DNA from: Stereocaulon alpinum
Taxonomy: Eukaryota > Ascomycota > Lecanoromycetes > Lecanorales > Stereocaulaceae
Reading direction: 5' to 3'
DNA: 64,000 bases
NCBI GenBank assembly: GCA_018257865.1
Contig: JAEUBA010000001.1
Span: forward strand, 62,001 to 126,000
In this document: piece by piece, positions 31,643 through 42,144 of the stretch
How the letters are laid out: every line of letters starts with the position of its first letter
Position numbering within the stretch: the first letter of the stretch is position 1
Notes under the pieces: model-generated
What the model was told of the DNA's origin: nothing
The model's input: the letters and a program-made list of their open reading frames with translations, nothing else
Database searches by the model: none
Position numbers and translations under genes: made by a program

Positions 31643-33523
31643 TCATGTTTTATAGACATGCACAGCCTGGGCATTGCAATAAGCCAGTAGTCCTTGTAAT
31701 CCTCGCTCTCCACCGACCCCACTTTCCTTGTGCCCCGAAAAATAAACCTTCCAGTCCGGTCTCAATGGACTGTTGATATACACGCTTCCAACCTCAAGCT
31801 TTCGGGCAATCCTCTCAGCATGCTCAGTGTCCTTTGACCAGATGCAGGCTCCCAAACCTGTCTTTGTGTCGTTTGCTCGCCGTATGACATCCTCCACCGT
31901 AGTCCACGGCTGCACTGGAATTATTGGCCCGAAGGGCTCTTCCGTCACTATCATGGAAGCGTCAGGTGGGTTGTCGATGATTGTGGGTTGTATAAAGTAT
32001 CCTTTATCCGGTTTTAGGCCTTCAGTCTGCGCGGCGACACGATAACCCTGCGTTTTGCAATCGTTGAGGAACGATTCCACTTTGTTGAACTGCATGAGAT
32101 TCTGGATTGGGCCTATGTCAATATCACCCTCTGTTGGGTTACCAACTTTCAGTGATCTGGTGAAAGACGCCATTGCTTCGAGAAAGGGCCGGTAGATTGA
32201 CATATGGATATATATGCGTTTGCTGGCAACGCAGATCTGGCGCTTAGTCGTTAATCTTCATGTCCATCAAATTGGAGTTCTCTACCACTTGGGAGTAACG
32301 TCAAGAACTCACTTGACCGGAGTTCTTGAATGCTGCCAGCGCAACGGCTGGAGCTGTCTTTTGAATTTCCACATCATGACACACGATGCAAGCATCATTG
32401 CCACCCCTTGCGCAGGTTAGCGAACCAAGGGAGCAACTGTTACGGATTAAGTGTCTGCTTACAATTCCAGAGTGACCCTTTTCAAGGTCTTAGCGCACAC
32501 TTCCATTATCTTTTTACCCGTGGGTATCGAACCGGTGAAAGAGATCTTTTGGATATCTGGGTGACTGACAATCCAAGGCCCAAGTTTCTCATCTCCGCCA
32601 AGGACCTGCAGCACGCCCGGTGGAAAGATTGCATGGCCAACTTCGACCGCTTTGAGAGTCGTATACGGTGTGTATGGCCTTGATCATAAGCAAATATACC
32701 AAGAGCGGAACAATTAGAAGAATCAATTACGCACGACGGCTTCACTATTATGCAATTTCCAGTAACTAATGCTGCGGCTATCTTCGTGAAAGCTGCTTCC
32801 ACTTAGCAAGTCACACGCTGAAAGGCAACAATATCATACATAGTATTATAGGGACTGAACGACAACTGTCAGCTTTAACTCGTCTGATATCCTACCAAGA
32901 AGGAGTCTTACAATTCCAGGGACAAATTGCGCCCACAATCCCTTAGTTGGGTCAACTCATGGCGGGCGGTATCCAATGACCAGGAGTTACCTAGCGGAAC
33001 ATATCTCACGGTAACCGTCTTAGATTTTTCCTCTACCTTCTCTATTGGCAGCGTCCACGTTGCTAATTCGATCATCAGACGTGGTTTCGATGCCTTTATC
33101 GATGTTCACACTCACTCGCTCCAACCATGCATTCATAGCTGCTATGGACTTCTCTATTTGCAAGTTCCCTCTGTAGACGGGTCAACCCTCAGGCAATTGC
33201 GATACTCTGACAGAAGGCGGAACACAATGGGTTTCACTGACTGGTTTTCCGGTCTCTTTCATCAGCAGCTCCGTGAAATCTTGCTCGTAGGCGATGAACG
33301 CGTCTGCGTAGCGTTTGACTAGGCTACAACGCTCTTCGAAAGACGTCTGAGACCACGAGGGGAAAGCTCTCCGGGCCGCCTCTACAGCATGTTCAAGATC
33401 CCCTCTGCTTGCGCACGGCACATCGAATAACTGCTCCTCCGTGGCCGGATTGATTCCATGGTAAGAGACTTTGGCCCCGCGCAGTTTGCCGTCAACGATG
33501 TTGCTGAAAGAGGTGAAATCCAT
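31643..33523 (-). CDS. NAD(P)-dependent aldehyde dehydrogenase (AldA/AN0554-like)
   Basis: Eight exons: complement(33238..33523), (33112..33168), (32991..33062), (32912..32941), (32735..32801), (32463..32678), (32313..32406), (31643..32242). Introns are 49-110 bp, all GT-AG, and give 473 aa, the normal length for the family. Conserved parts are the N-terminal INPATEEQLFDVP, VRYVPLG|IVGAICPWN, the cofactor-binding TGNCIIVKPS, SFTGSIPTGKK, the general-base region VTLELGGND, the catalytic cysteine in SGQ|ICVASKRIY, and the C-terminal EEPFGPIIPVQPW. The first intron could also use a donor four bases upstream. It oxidises aldehydes to acids in the cytosol; the physiological substrate is unknown. 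The exon fragmentation makes it easy to mistake for a pseudogene, but every lesion-like break resolves as an intron. Confidence 0.88.
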
Positions 33524-34999
33524 TACGGCTCTATGAGGGTCAATGCGACGGTGACAGCTTCCGTATCCCATGTGCTCTATAGCACTCCAAAGCAACTTGC
33601 AAGCCCTTATAGAGCTAGGATGCCTCGTGATTACACTGCTAACGATGTTAACGTCGAATTTCCTGACCCTAAGCCTCCTAATACGTCTAATAAGCCGCCG
33701 CTGGCGCGAGAACTCCTACCTAACCTTTGGTATATAAGTACAGGCAACTGGAGCGCCTGACTACTTACTATTACTGAACCTTCGAGATAATAGATTACTG
33801 CGGGTAGGACGGTTGATAGGCCTGCTAAGAAGTACAAGACCTTAGGAGAGCTTCCAGTTGATATAGTAGTACTAGGGTTTGTAAAGAATTATAAAACGTA
33901 GGAACTTAGTATCACGGAGCTGAATTAAATGTAAGCTTTACAACGTCAGTTTAGATATATATGAACGATGTTGGACGAAAATCAGGTAATGTTGATAGTG
34001 CGTCGGCTTTCCACGAACACCACCCTCCGCCATACATGATACATCTGACAGCTGCGACTCGGATGTATTCCGTACCTACGACATGGTCGGACACTCGCTG
34101 CCGTGCCGTTGCTCTTAGCTTCCTCGTACCGCAACTACGGCACTCTCTTGTACAAATGTAGTCAGTGATGACACTCACGAAAGATGATGACGTTGGTGGC
34201 TTAGCTATGCTACAGGCTTAAGTCACCTTCATGGCCCGTAGAAAGTGCTCACATCTTCATAGCTTCACGACATTATCATTGATTTGAGCAACTAGGAATG
34301 AGGATGGTGAGGAGAGGTGCTATGAATTCATAAGCTGCGCCCATTACTGCGCTCTCACAAGCAATCTTCGAATCTATGCCAACTGACCCTATCCAGCCAG
34401 CTGCCTTCTTGGCCACCGATGGCTTGATCTAGCTGGTATAATGCAGTCTACCTATGGACGTACCTTCTTTTCGCTAAACTCCGATTGCATGCCAACCTAT
34501 ACCTGGTCGAACGGCTTGATTCTCTGACACTGCTCTGTTGTAGTTGTGCGTAAATTAATGTGATCGTGGCCGGATGGATCAAAGAGGGTAGCTGAAGGCC
34601 AGAGTCCAAGGCACACCATCTGCGGCATGGGTGGTTGTGGATTCTGATCTGGGGCTAACATAGAGAACAACAGATCAGGAACTCTAATGTAGACGTGCAT
34701 GTGTATAAACCTCGATGACCCTATGCATGTTCGCTTTCATCCTTAGCAGTCTGTCACTAACGCAGACCATTGCGCGATTTTTCAATAACTCCAGGAAAAT
34801 GTTCATAGACCCGCCGCAAGCTCATTGCACGTTCAGATAGAGTTTCCATCAGCTCCTCGTTCACCTATAATGACCATTCGCGAATTCCTCCGTACACTGA
34901 ACTCGCGAAGGCCACTTGCGATACCGAGGGCTGTATAAGAATACTGATTAGGTATCAGACCCATGAAGTATTGCACATTTTGGGCAATGTTACCTGTTC
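33524..34999. other. Intergenic stretch, AT-rich in part
   Basis: No supported gene. The segment 33600-33960 has short plus-strand frames, one ending in ELPVDIVVLGFVKNYKT, that may be debris of an enzyme or transposon gene. Nothing recognisable between 34000 and 35000. It contains the promoter of the aldehyde dehydrogenase. Confidence 0.5.
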
Positions 35000-35863
35000 T
35001 CACTCCTTCTCGCACTCCTCGTCGCAAATCTCGCACGCATTCCTGGACGCAGACCATTCTCTCAGCAGCAAATCAGATGCAAACTGCGGCGTATTCGTCA
35101 CAGTCTTCAAAATTTCCGCCTTCAGTACAGCTTCTTCGCTAATCTCGTCTTTCCTCTGCATGATACGAACAAGGGCAACATCCCTCAGTGCGCGGTTGTT
35201 CTCGTGCGTGGTGTTGTATATCAGTGGCACCGTCTCGAGGAATGGTAGCAGCAATTCTTGTATCAACAGCGGCATGAGAACCTCATGATACTTCCTTTTA
35301 GCGAGATCTTGCAGTGGGGGAATGTCGAATCGATCGCCCATGGCGTATACCTGGATGTGGTACGATAGCTTGTGAAGTGCAATATGGCAATATTGAGCTT
35401 GTGCTTCTTCGTCGATTTCGCTCGGATTGTAGTCGCTATCGCCAAGATGAGGTGTTATCGATAGGCTATCATCTGGCTGATCTATATAGGACTGGTCCTG
35501 AATTGTCGCGTCATCATTGGGTTCAACTCTAAAGGTTTCGAAATCCATTGGAGCGACGTTGATGTCCGGGTAATCGCCTCGGTAGAGAAAGAGCAGCATG
35601 GCTTCGATGAACGCTTGGATCTCACCGGAGAAGTCGATAGTATTGGTCAGGGACTCCTTCAATCCGGCACCGCAAATAACCCTGAGGACGTTCGATTGGG
35701 AGCAAATGACGACTTTGTGGGCAGCGATCTCCTTATTGCGACATATGATTTTGACATCGCTATAATCTTCGTTGTCGTAGTGCCTGTTCGTGTGAGCAGA
35801 GTCTCGAGACGTTGCGAGATAGGCTTACGCTCCGACTCCATTGTGGTGAGAAGAGGAAGACAT
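35000..35863 (-). CDS. BTB/POZ-domain protein
   Basis: Exons complement(35829..35863) and complement(35000..35783), joined across a 45-bp intron, give 272 aa starting MSSSSHHNGVG. The ATG at 35863 is required: the later ATG at 35842 is in the wrong frame. The BTB fold starts DYSDVKIICRNKEIAAHKVV and runs through a variable acidic insert (about residues 95-125) to YAMGDRFDIPPLQDLAKRKY, the usual end of the domain in fungal proteins. A helical C-terminal part ends in Cys-x-x-Cys (ACEICDEECEKE). Such short BTB-only proteins are abundant in Pezizomycotina; some serve as adaptors for Cul3 ubiquitin ligases, but partners are unknown here. It belongs to a different BTB subfamily from the pseudogene at 25903-26691. 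Confidence 0.85.
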
Positions 35864-36446
35864 CCCTATCTTGTGACTCTTTGTGGTTGCTATGTCTTTA
35901 TGTTGATGGTATCCTAGTGTTTTGCCTTGGTCTCTAAGACTATAATGCGTCGTTGTTTAAGCTCGAAAGAGTGGGAATTCGATCCGAAAGAGAACGCAGG
36001 GCACCAGGACGAGGCCCAGCGTGTCACAAGGAGTAATGGGGCTGGAGGTGTCAACGCGTCGTGTGAAGCACCGATTGCCACTTGTAAATTCGCACCAGAC
36101 TCGGAGCTCACAGTATCAGTATAACACAGTCAGAGTCTAGCTAATCCAATCACAGACTGGACATCTTCACCATCCAACGCTGCTCATAACAGGACCGCAG
36201 TCTTCGGCCTGGTACACTGGATTGTCGGAAGGTGCTCTGCTCACAATGGAGACTATCTAGCAGCAAGGTGACTTCAAATGCTCTATCTCAAACCTTATGC
36301 GAATATCGTGTAATAGTGTCGCCCAATTCATCCCTGTCTCTTCATCAGCACGGCTGACTTAGAAGAGATCCAGCAGACCCCGTCGATCACTGGGCATCGA
36401 ACAGTCAAGATCTTTATTGACTGATGCTGTGAGCCTCTGGCTCTTC
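35864..36446. other. Intergenic stretch
   Basis: No coding signature; contains the promoter of the BTB gene and the 3' flank of the XRCC2-like gene. Confidence 0.6.
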
Positions 36447-37692
36447 TCAGCTATCATTATCAGCTACTACGATTCCTTCTTCCAGGACTTGGAACGAAAA
36501 GGACCCTCCCCTTTCTAGTGTCCTCAAGCCCTCCCGCACTTCTTCCTTCCAATCCTCACTTCTCCACCAATTGACCCATCCCGCAAAGCCGCTATTCTCC
36601 ACGGCTTCCCACCTCTGCTCTTTCTCCTTCGCCGCTTCCTCGGCGCTCATGCCAGGGCCGAACTTGGGCACCCTGACACGCTCTACGACAATTTTCACAG
36701 TACAGAAGTTGTTCCAGATCGATGGAAGCTGCGGGCGTAGAGCACGATGGTTAGCCACAGACGTAATAGGAGTCAGGCCCCAATTCGTGGCGACAATAGT
36801 GCAGGAGAAGAGACGCTGCACATGGCGTAGCGAAGTTACGAGGGTGCGGTAGCGCTGAAGGAGGGGGCTGTTGTTCGCTTTCTCTTTCAAATTATTTGTA
36901 GAGGGACCAGGTTCTTCGTCTGCGTCTAGACGGTCTTGCCAGAGGAAGGAACTGAGGTCATTGATGGCAAGGATACCAAGGGGACGATTCGTGGAGAAGT
37001 GGGTTGGCGGTTGAGCAAGGAGGTAGGAAGAAAGACCGTCTAGCGTAGACATAAAAGAGGAAGATTCTTGTGGACGGAAGATATGGAGATGAGTAAGACA
37101 TTCGGAGATGATTGAAGACAACTCCTGAGATGGTAGCTTCAAGGGACCCATGGAGCAGATCGAAGAGACACGCCCATGCATGATATCACGGAGACGCAGA
37201 ATTGAGAATTTGCTGGATAGATCGAAGAGAACAACTGCATGACCCTTCCCAAAAGGGACGATATCTTTATAGTTCGACGGCAGCAGAGATATTGATACAA
37301 TATGGTAGAGAAGCTGTGTTTTCCCCGAACATGCCGTAGCCCCTGAGATCTCTATGACTGGCGGTGGCTTCTCTTTTGAAATCGGCGGCACTTGCTGGAC
37401 TTCTTGGTGTTCTGTAGGCCACTGTGTATGATATAGTTGCTGCTGCCGCGTGATGGGTGGGTTTTGGAAGACATTGAGAAGTCTGTCGAGAGGCGGAAGA
37501 CTTATTGGTGGGCTGGACGAGTTCTCGAGTTCTCGTAATGAGCGTAGAACCTACTGTTCTGGTCAGCGCGTGATAAGACGATGGGTGGACGTTTGCGTTC
37601 TGTAAGAAGCTCTGAGTATTCCAACATACCTCGCCCAACCCTTCCTCTTTCACTTCCCGGAGCAGATCAACTCCAAGTGTTTCCGCACTCAT
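36447..37692 (-). CDS. XRCC2-like RecA-family DNA repair protein
   Basis: Exons complement(37630..37692) and complement(36447..37550), with a 79-bp intron, give 388 aa starting MSAETLGVDLL. A Walker A loop, G-A-T-A-C-S-G-K-T, lies at residues ~92-100 after VIEIS. A Walker B-like strand, LGILAINDLSSFLW, is at ~210-223. The block HAVVLFDLSSKFSILRLRDI fits the XRCC2 subgroup of RecA/Rad51 paralogues. Known members take part in homologous recombination, assisting Rad51 filament formation in the nucleus. The C-terminal ~90 residues are charged and less conserved. It is transcribed away from SOM1, whose start codon is only 96 bp away, so the two probably share a bidirectional promoter. Confidence 0.85.
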
Positions 37693-37788
37693 GACGAGCC
37701 TGATCAAGTAGCAGACAGGGTATTCCACTCAGTCCATCATATATTGGAGGCGTGTAGCACTATTGCTAACGGCAGAAGCACAACAAGC
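37693..37788. promoter_or_regulatory. 96-bp divergent promoter between XRCC2-like gene and SOM1
   Basis: The two start codons (37692 minus, 37789 plus) face away from each other with only 96 bp between them. No clear TATA box was seen. Confidence 0.5.
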
Positions 37789-38107
37789 ATGGCTCCACCC
37801 ATCGAAGCTTTCCCAACATCAGAGCTCGCGGACCGTATCAATGTATTGCCAAACGGCCGACGGCGGAAGGGCGGGGATGTTGACCTCAGCAAATGTGAAT
37901 TGCTGGAGTTAGTGCAGTACTCGTGTCATCTCAAAGGAAGCCCGGAGTCACGGCAGTCAGTCATTCAATGTGAGCCGGTAGTGAAACTGTTTCGGAGGTA
38001 GGTCCAACGAAACTAGACTTGTCAAGTTCTCTAGCTGATGCTAGCTGGGCTCTAGGTGTGCGGGTGGTCTTATGGTTGAGACTACGAAATTGGAAAGCGG
38101 ATTCTGA
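37789..38107 (+). CDS. SOM1: SOM1, subunit of the mitochondrial inner-membrane peptidase complex
   Basis: Exons 37789..37997 and 38056..38107 with a 58-bp intron give 86 aa. The protein starts MAPPIEAFPTSELADRI, then VDLSKCELLELVQYSC, then EPVVKLFRRCAGGL and VETTKLE. The spaced cysteines (C-x-L-L-E-x-V-Q-Y-x-C, then a later C) are the defining features of Som1. The splice joins LFR to R-C-A exactly as the family requires. Som1 supports Imp1/Imp2, which remove sorting peptides from proteins of the intermembrane space. The small size makes it easy to miss in automatic annotation. Confidence 0.88.
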
Positions 38108-38289
38108 TGTTCGAGAGGAAAGCGCAGGGGCAAAGCGAAGCTTCAGAATGGGATAGCTCTACCCATTGGGACCGAGTCATACGAAGTTATTGTGAAATCA
38201 ATTGTTCTGAACAACGTTACGCCTATGGGTATCATATCCCTGTTATGCAGACGCTCAAATGCCTTGCAATGCTCCCTTGTATAACTCCC

Positions 38290-39331
38290 TTAGATATTCC
38301 CATTTGCGTCTCGCCTTTGTGGAGCTGGCTTCCGCCAATGTCTTTTCTCAGAATTCACTACCGATCCGAGTCGCCCGTCTCCGAAGAAGATGCTCGGTAC
38401 GCCCCCTTCCTTCTGCTTGCCCTTGCCCGGGACCATAGGGACGCCGCTGTCGATCTCCATCTCATCGGGTGCCCCGGCTGTTACCGCCTCCATAGTCTCC
38501 AGCCACATTTGATCTCTGCGTGCACGCAAACTCTTCGACCTTGATCGTTGATGCGCATCGTGTGCCGGATGTCGGGTTCCGGCGCTGACCAGTCGTCGTA
38601 GAGCTTCCTCCCCTAATCTCCCCTCTTCCGTAGCTCGCTCCCGGACCTTTCTAGGGTCCTGTTCTCGTTCAGGAAATTCCGGTGTAGCTTTGTAGGTGTG
38701 CTTGCTTGGAAGAGCTGGGAAGTGTTTCGGCACATGATTCTTGACCTGTTCATTTGGTGCGTCGTTCAGTAATGGACCCAGGAATCGTAGCTGCTGTTGC
38801 TCGTCCTCTTGCGCGGGTGTTGGTTGAAGGGCGAATTGGGATCGTGAAGCAGGTACTGGAGGATCAAGATGCGGTAAAAGCGAGCGTAGACTGAGTTGGT
38901 GCGTGTGAAGAGCTTGTAAGAAGTCCTGGGGTATTGGTTGCGTACGCCGACATGAAAGCATGGACTGCCGCACAGCTGCTAAGTAGTGGGCCATGTCTAG
39001 AATGGTCAGCCTAACGTCGCACAGCTAGCGAACGCTGAGAGCTTAGCATACATTCTTCCACATCGCCACGAAAGCTCTCAATGGCATCTGGATCCGCAGC
39101 TTTAAATCCAACGGCTTCCAGGGCAAGGCCGATCGAGCGGGTAAGTAAAGTCTGGGCAGACTCTTCATTCTGCCATGATGAATTAAGGCGCTGCTCTCTC
39201 TGCGTGTCCCAAATGAGTTTGTGGTGCCGTATAGGTCCGCGATTCAGCTTCTTCGCTGGGGGGGTGTCGAAGCTCGCGGATGAGGAGGTGCGCTTCAGAG
39301 GGTGAGAATGAGAGACCGCCATGGGCGCCAT
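38290..39331 (-). CDS. TAF8: TFIID subunit TAF8
   Basis: Exons complement(39052..39331) and complement(38290..38996), with a 55-bp intron, give 328 aa from the ATG at 39331 (MAPMAVSHSHPLKRT). The frame stays open to 39508, but that longer start would overlap the leader of the divergent eIF2-beta gene. The N-terminal histone fold spans the junction: SAQTLLTRSIGLALEAVGF and DPDAIESFRGDVEE, joined to YMAHYLAAVRQSML. The C-terminal TAF8 motif is present as FPALPSKHTYKATPEFPERE plus DPRKVRERATEEGRLGEEALRRL. Known role: pairs with TAF10 and is part of the TFIID lobe needed for RNA polymerase II pre-initiation. Confidence 0.92.
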
Positions 39332-39596
39332 CAAGGCAGAACGAGTGCGAGCAGCCGGATCATAGATGCGATCAGTGGGACTGTGTATTAGTGAGGCAAA
39401 GCTTGAACAGCGAATGTTGCGACATTTAGAGGTACAAGGTGCTATTGTTGCAACAACGGCGCTGCGATTAGTCATGGGAAGTGATTGGCTAGCGCCCGGC
39501 TGACTCATGCAGATATTTCCTTATGACTCTGTTGCCTCTATCAGAACATACTGTCCCGAACGCTTCGAACACCAGATTCGAGGGATTGAAAACACC
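39332..39596. promoter_or_regulatory. Divergent promoter shared by TAF8 and eIF2-beta
   Basis: The start codons at 39331 (minus) and 39597 (plus) leave 265 bp between two housekeeping genes, so both promoters must lie here. No strong TATA element is visible. Confidence 0.6.
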
Positions 39597-40661
39597 ATGT
39601 CTACACCAAGAGAACCACGGAAGTCTGTCGCCTTCAGCGACGGCGCTACAGCCATCGATGTCAACGGTGGGGTTACAGAGATTAACGGAACGTCGGAAAA
39701 GACATCTGCAGAGAGTCACACAGTCGGTAAGATTGCCACTGCTCCCCAACACTCTTCAGTAGCGCTGAAATTTAGAAGGTTCGCCAGAGAACAAGTCAGA
39801 CCCTGCCGTCGACGAGGTCAACGAACTCTTCAAAGGCCTGAACAAGAAAAAGAAATCGTCCAAGAAGCCCAAAGACGAAGCAGCCGCTGGAGGCGACGAG
39901 GCAGCACCAGCCGCAGATGGCGAATTCGATCCCACCGCCTTGAAGAAGAAAAAGAAGAAGAAGCCCGCCAAAGCCACTGAGGCTGACGACTTCGAAGCCA
40001 AGCTGGCTTCAGCTGGTATCAACGAGAATGACGAAGCTGCGGGCGACGCGGAGAAGGCAGCTCCAGAGGAAGAAGTGGTAGAGGGCGATATGGTTCTCGG
40101 AACGGGTATATGGTCTCATGATGAGGTGAAGCCTATCAAATACGACAAACTCCTCGAACGCTTCTTCGCACATCTACACAGTGCACACCCAGATCTTCTA
40201 TCGAGCGGCTCGAAAAGCTATGTTATTCCACCACCACAGTGTCTACGTGAAGGGAACAAGAAGACCATCTTTGCGAACATTCCAGACATCTGCAAGCGGA
40301 TGAAGAGGAGTGAGGAGCACGTCATGCAGTTCATCTTCGCAGAACTGGGTACGAGCGGTAGTGTGGACGGGAGCAGGAGACTTGTCATCAAGGGTAGATT
40401 TCAGCAAAAGCAGATTGAGAATGTTCTGAGGAGATATATTGGTGAGTGTCCATACCAACAGGGAATTGAGCACGTGCTAACATCTGTTCAGGCGAATATG
40501 TCACCTGCAAAACCTGCCGTTCACCAGACACAGAGCTCAGCAAAGGAGAGAACCGTCTATACTTCGTCACCTGCAACTCTTGCGGTAGCCGAAGAAGTGT
40601 TACGGCCATCAAGACCGGTTATTCAGCTCAAGTCGGCAAGAGAAAGAGGCAGCAGACATGA
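39597..40661 (+). CDS. SUI3: Translation initiation factor eIF2 subunit beta
   Basis: Exons 39597..39726, 39776..40441 and 40492..40661 (introns 49 and 50 bp) give 321 aa starting MSTPREPRKSVAF. It contains the Lys-rich blocks needed for eIF5 and eIF2B-epsilon binding: one near residues 63-70 (KGLNKKKKSSKKPK) and one near 91-100 (KKKKKKKPAK); a third block is absent or diverged. The conserved core includes YDKLLERFFAHLHSAHPDLL and IWSHDEVKPIKYD. The C-terminal zinc ribbon has C-x-x-C at TCKTC and C-x-x-C at TCNSCGS, followed by the basic tail GKRKRQQT. The subunit helps form the eIF2-GTP-Met-tRNAi ternary complex. All introns are GT-AG. Confidence 0.96.
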
Positions 40662-41295
40662 ACGGCTTCATTCATACATACATTCATTTATTGACAGTCA
40701 GGGGATGTTATGCGGTATATTACAGGCTCAGTATGATCAGCTAGCGATAGTGTACTCTGATCAAGGGATCAGCAAGAAAAGAAATGAACATGGAGTTTTT
40801 ACGCCCTCAATGCCTCTAATACGCTAACGAAAAGTGCACATCTCCATCCCAACCCCAATAATTCTCCCACATCTTTCCAGTCCCAGCGAAAATCCCATTC
40901 TCCCGCCCCCAACAATGGCGAAGCAGCGCAGCCTCAGCTCCTCAACTCCCTGCAACCTGATTCGCCCCCCATTCCGAAAGCCAAGCACCGCCCCATTCAG
41001 CCTCATGTGATCAAACACTCCGGGGCCCCATGCCCTGCTCTTAGGCACAAAGTGGGCACAAGGTAACCCGAGAATAGAATTTGCGCCCGGAGTATTGTCC
41101 GGGTTTGCTCTGGTGCCTGAAGACAGGTTTTGCGCCCTTCGGGTCACCCGCGTATTTTCTTGGAGTAGAAAAAGTTATATAATTGCCATGGTTGTGCTTC
41201 GGTCAGAGGTCTCTGTGTACATACTTTTCATAGTCTACATTTCTCTACTATTCTGTCATACCCAGGCATACTCCATAGCGAACACATCATTGGAA
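40662..41295. other. Intergenic stretch
   Basis: No gene recognised. A minus-strand frame (40824-41147) lacks motifs. Confidence 0.5.
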
Positions 41296-41550
41296 ATGTC
41301 TTACGCCTACCCCTGCCTTCACCCTCACTGCGATTTCCAAGCACCCACCTCCGAATGCCTAGATCTGCACATCAAAGCTCATTTCAAGGGTCCTCAACAG
41401 GCCAAACACAGCTTCCATCCCTTTGTCAGTCTTGCGGCCCTTTATGCAGCCGCGAACCAGCAAGATGGCCTGTTCAGGAAAAGCTACAGCAACCTCGCAG
41501 ACCACGGTGCTGCTGGTGCCACGGGCCTACGCCTCTCCTTAGGATCATAG
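41296..41550 (+). CDS. Small protein with one C2H2 zinc finger (uncertain)
   Basis: An ATG at 41296 opens an 84-aa frame. Near the N-terminus is a single classical finger, C-L-H-P-H-C, then 12 residues, then H-I-K-A-H (C-x4-C-x12-H-x3-H). The rest is short and polar, with an alanine-rich segment (SLAALYAAANQQ). The frame continues upstream without a stop to 41095, but that part is hydrophobic and less protein-like. It may be a genuine small gene or an exon of something larger; support is the finger alone. Confidence 0.4.
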   Translation: MSYAYPCLHPHCDFQAPTSECLDLHIKAHFKGPQQAKHSFHPFVSLAALYAAANQQDGLFRKSYSNLADHGAAGATGLRLSLGS

Positions 41551-42144
41551 GCTCGCCTCTTCACTTTCGCTTCAGACGAAAATCAACTGTTGTTGCGTCG
41601 CTGCGCCGCGATAGCCCATGAAAGCAACGATATCGATCCACGTTGTCCTTTGGGGCCGATAATAGCAGTCACTCCGATTCGTCCTGCGGTCGTCGAGGGC
41701 CGTACTCAAAAGCATTGAATGGGCCAAGCACGTAAGACACCAGTGTCAGGTGAAGCGCAGCAAGTAGGAAGGAAGGCATGATAAGGATGGCCTCTACGCT
41801 CATGTCACGTGTTCGGACAGCAAGTGGCATTTTTCTCTGGTACCGAATTGGCTGTGGTGGTTGAGAATGTGGAAAGAAAAGAAAGAATGTGGCACGGAGA
41901 CGATCGTCCAGATTTGCTCTTGAATGTGTGTAAGTAGAGCTTCGTTACACTTCATATGATGATGGGCACATCACTTCGGCTGGAGCAACATTTCGATCAG
42001 ATTTTTCCATACTCAATGATACAGCCAGCCCAAGAGGAATGTCGTCTTTAGTCAGGGTATGAAAGCTTAGAGTCTTGAGTCCATGAGTGAGGAGTTCGGA
42101 CAGCAAGCAAAGGAGGAGGCTCATAGCAAGACTTCCAAAATGGA
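41551..42144. other. Intergenic stretch downstream of ADE2
   Basis: No coding signature; contains the 3' UTR of ADE2. A 67-aa frame (41945-42148, minus) is unremarkable. Confidence 0.55.

Noticed and set aside
31643..33523. Aldehyde dehydrogenase looked like a pseudogene broken into three frames
   Set aside because: Every break resolves as a GT-AG intron with matching phase, giving a full-length 473-aa enzyme.
33600..33900. Frame ending ELPVDIVVLGFVKNYKT, superficially like a chitinase strand
   Set aside because: Only ~15 residues resemble anything, no catalytic motif follows, and stops surround it.
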